From positions 1 to 6,081 of the forward strand of contig JALVEA010000006.1 of assembly GCA_027008665.1 (NCBI GenBank): a stretch of DNA of 6,081 bases. The letters run 5' to 3'. The translations under genes were made by a program, and so were the position numbers. Shown here piece by piece: positions 5,581 through 6,081 of this stretch. Numbering within the stretch: the first letter of the stretch is position 1; each line of letters starts with the position of its first letter. Under the pieces are notes generated by a model. It saw nothing but the letters and a program-made list of their open reading frames with translations. It did not search any database and was not told where the DNA came from. Origin of the DNA: Thiotrichaceae bacterium (GTDB taxonomy: Bacteria > Pseudomonadota > Gammaproteobacteria > Thiotrichales > Thiotrichaceae).

Positions 5581-6081
5581 TTATTTCTTATTAAGAAATG
5601 GTTCAGGGTTCACTTCTGCGTAGACTAACTCATCTGTGTTTTTACCCATCATATCTTTAAAGCCAATCTTGAAGAACTTACGACCAACAGCAAAACTAAA
5701 GATCAGTAAACCGATAAGGAATGCACTGTAGACTAATGCCCATAGTACTTCACCGCCACCGAGTAAACTGTCGAATAACTGAGGCACTGTTAATAATTCC
5801 GTTAAGCCTTCTCCAAACATTACCTCATCAATTGCTTCTTTATTCATTGTGTAAGGGATATAGCCAATGAAGAATCCAGGTAATGCTGCAAGTGCTGTCA
5901 TATAACCCAGACCTAAACGTGCGTAGGTACGTACTTCACAACCAATCATAAAGACTGCACCCATTGCAAGGAATGGACCACCTACAATATGTCCCCAATA
6001 AAGACCATATTCATCACCTGATGCTAATGGCATTTCGCCCGCACCTGATAACCAAACAATCATTAAGAAGATATTGAATGA
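5581..6081 (-). CDS. YeeE/YedE-family transporter, C-terminal part (5' end outside window)
   Basis: The frame is open from the window edge to the TAA at 5581-5583, giving 167 residues; six residues (S-F-N-I-F-L) precede the first visible methionine at 6063, so that ATG is probably internal. Counting from that methionine, the family signature 'GGPFLAMGAVFMIGCEVRTY' (28-47) has C42 in GCE. It is followed by 'ARLGLGYMTALAALPGF' (48-64) and 'GYIPYT' (67-72), typical of the second repeat. Three hydrophobic segments are visible (about 25-41, 55-71 and 106-127), then a polar tail ending in 'NPEPFLNKK'. It is likely an importer of a reduced or partly oxidised sulfur compound in the inner membrane. 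It is the first visible gene of the minus-strand cluster, 20 bp ahead of the cytochrome gene, so its promoter lies beyond 6081. It is not a copy of the 413-residue protein: the signature motifs differ clearly. Confidence 0.88.
   Translation of the reverse strand, partial: SFNIFLMIVWLSGAGEMPLASGDEYGLYWGHIVGGPFLAMGAVFMIGCEVRTYARLGLGYMTALAALPGFFIGYIPYTMNKEAIDEVMFGEGLTELLTVPQLFDSLLGGGEVLWALVYSAFLIGLLIFSFAVGRKFFKIGFKDMMGKNTDELVYAEVNPEPFLNKK

Noticed and set aside
6061..6063. ATG at 6063 as the true start of the right-edge transporter
   Set aside because: The frame stays open to the window edge, and a start here would remove the first repeat of the family, so the gene is better treated as cut by the edge.

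Overview
The window looks like part of the chromosome of an AT-rich, probably gammaproteobacterial, sulfur-metabolising bacterium. Three things suggest this: a typical GatB end, a rhodanese with an 'RPCPPFCIQP' segment (I recall this type from sulfur oxidisers), and several YeeE/YedE-family membrane proteins (sulfur-compound transporters) beside a multihaem cytochrome c. The genus cannot be set from the sequence alone.

Layout. Positions 1-559 (+) hold the 3' end of gatB (tRNA amidotransferase subunit B), a housekeeping gene. Positions 622-1296 (+) encode a cytoplasmic single-domain rhodanese. Positions 1297-1975 are a 679-base AT-rich gap with no convincing gene. It is rich in signals: a near-consensus sigma70 promoter (TTGACT-17-TATACT), a bulged hairpin just downstream, three degenerate repeats 29 bp apart, a 24-bp near-palindrome, and a 9-bp inverted repeat close to the next gene. 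Positions 1976-2461 and 2488-2955 (+) encode two half-size YeeE/YedE-type proteins. A long bidirectional terminator (2970-3015) separates them from a convergent minus-strand cluster. In transcription order that cluster is a YeeE/YedE protein cut by the right edge (6081-5581), a five-haem periplasmic cytochrome c (5560-4334) and a full-length 413-residue YeeE/YedE protein (4265-3024).

How the genes may work together (inference). Members of this family import thiosulfate or related sulfur species through conserved cysteines. With a cytoplasmic sulfurtransferase nearby, the region reads as a sulfur-uptake and trafficking locus. The most unusual part is the minus-strand order transporter - five-CxxCH cytochrome - transporter, which suggests periplasmic electron transfer tied to movement of reduced or oxidised sulfur compounds. 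No TusA, ArsR-type regulator, sulfide:quinone reductase or persulfide dioxygenase gene is visible in the window.
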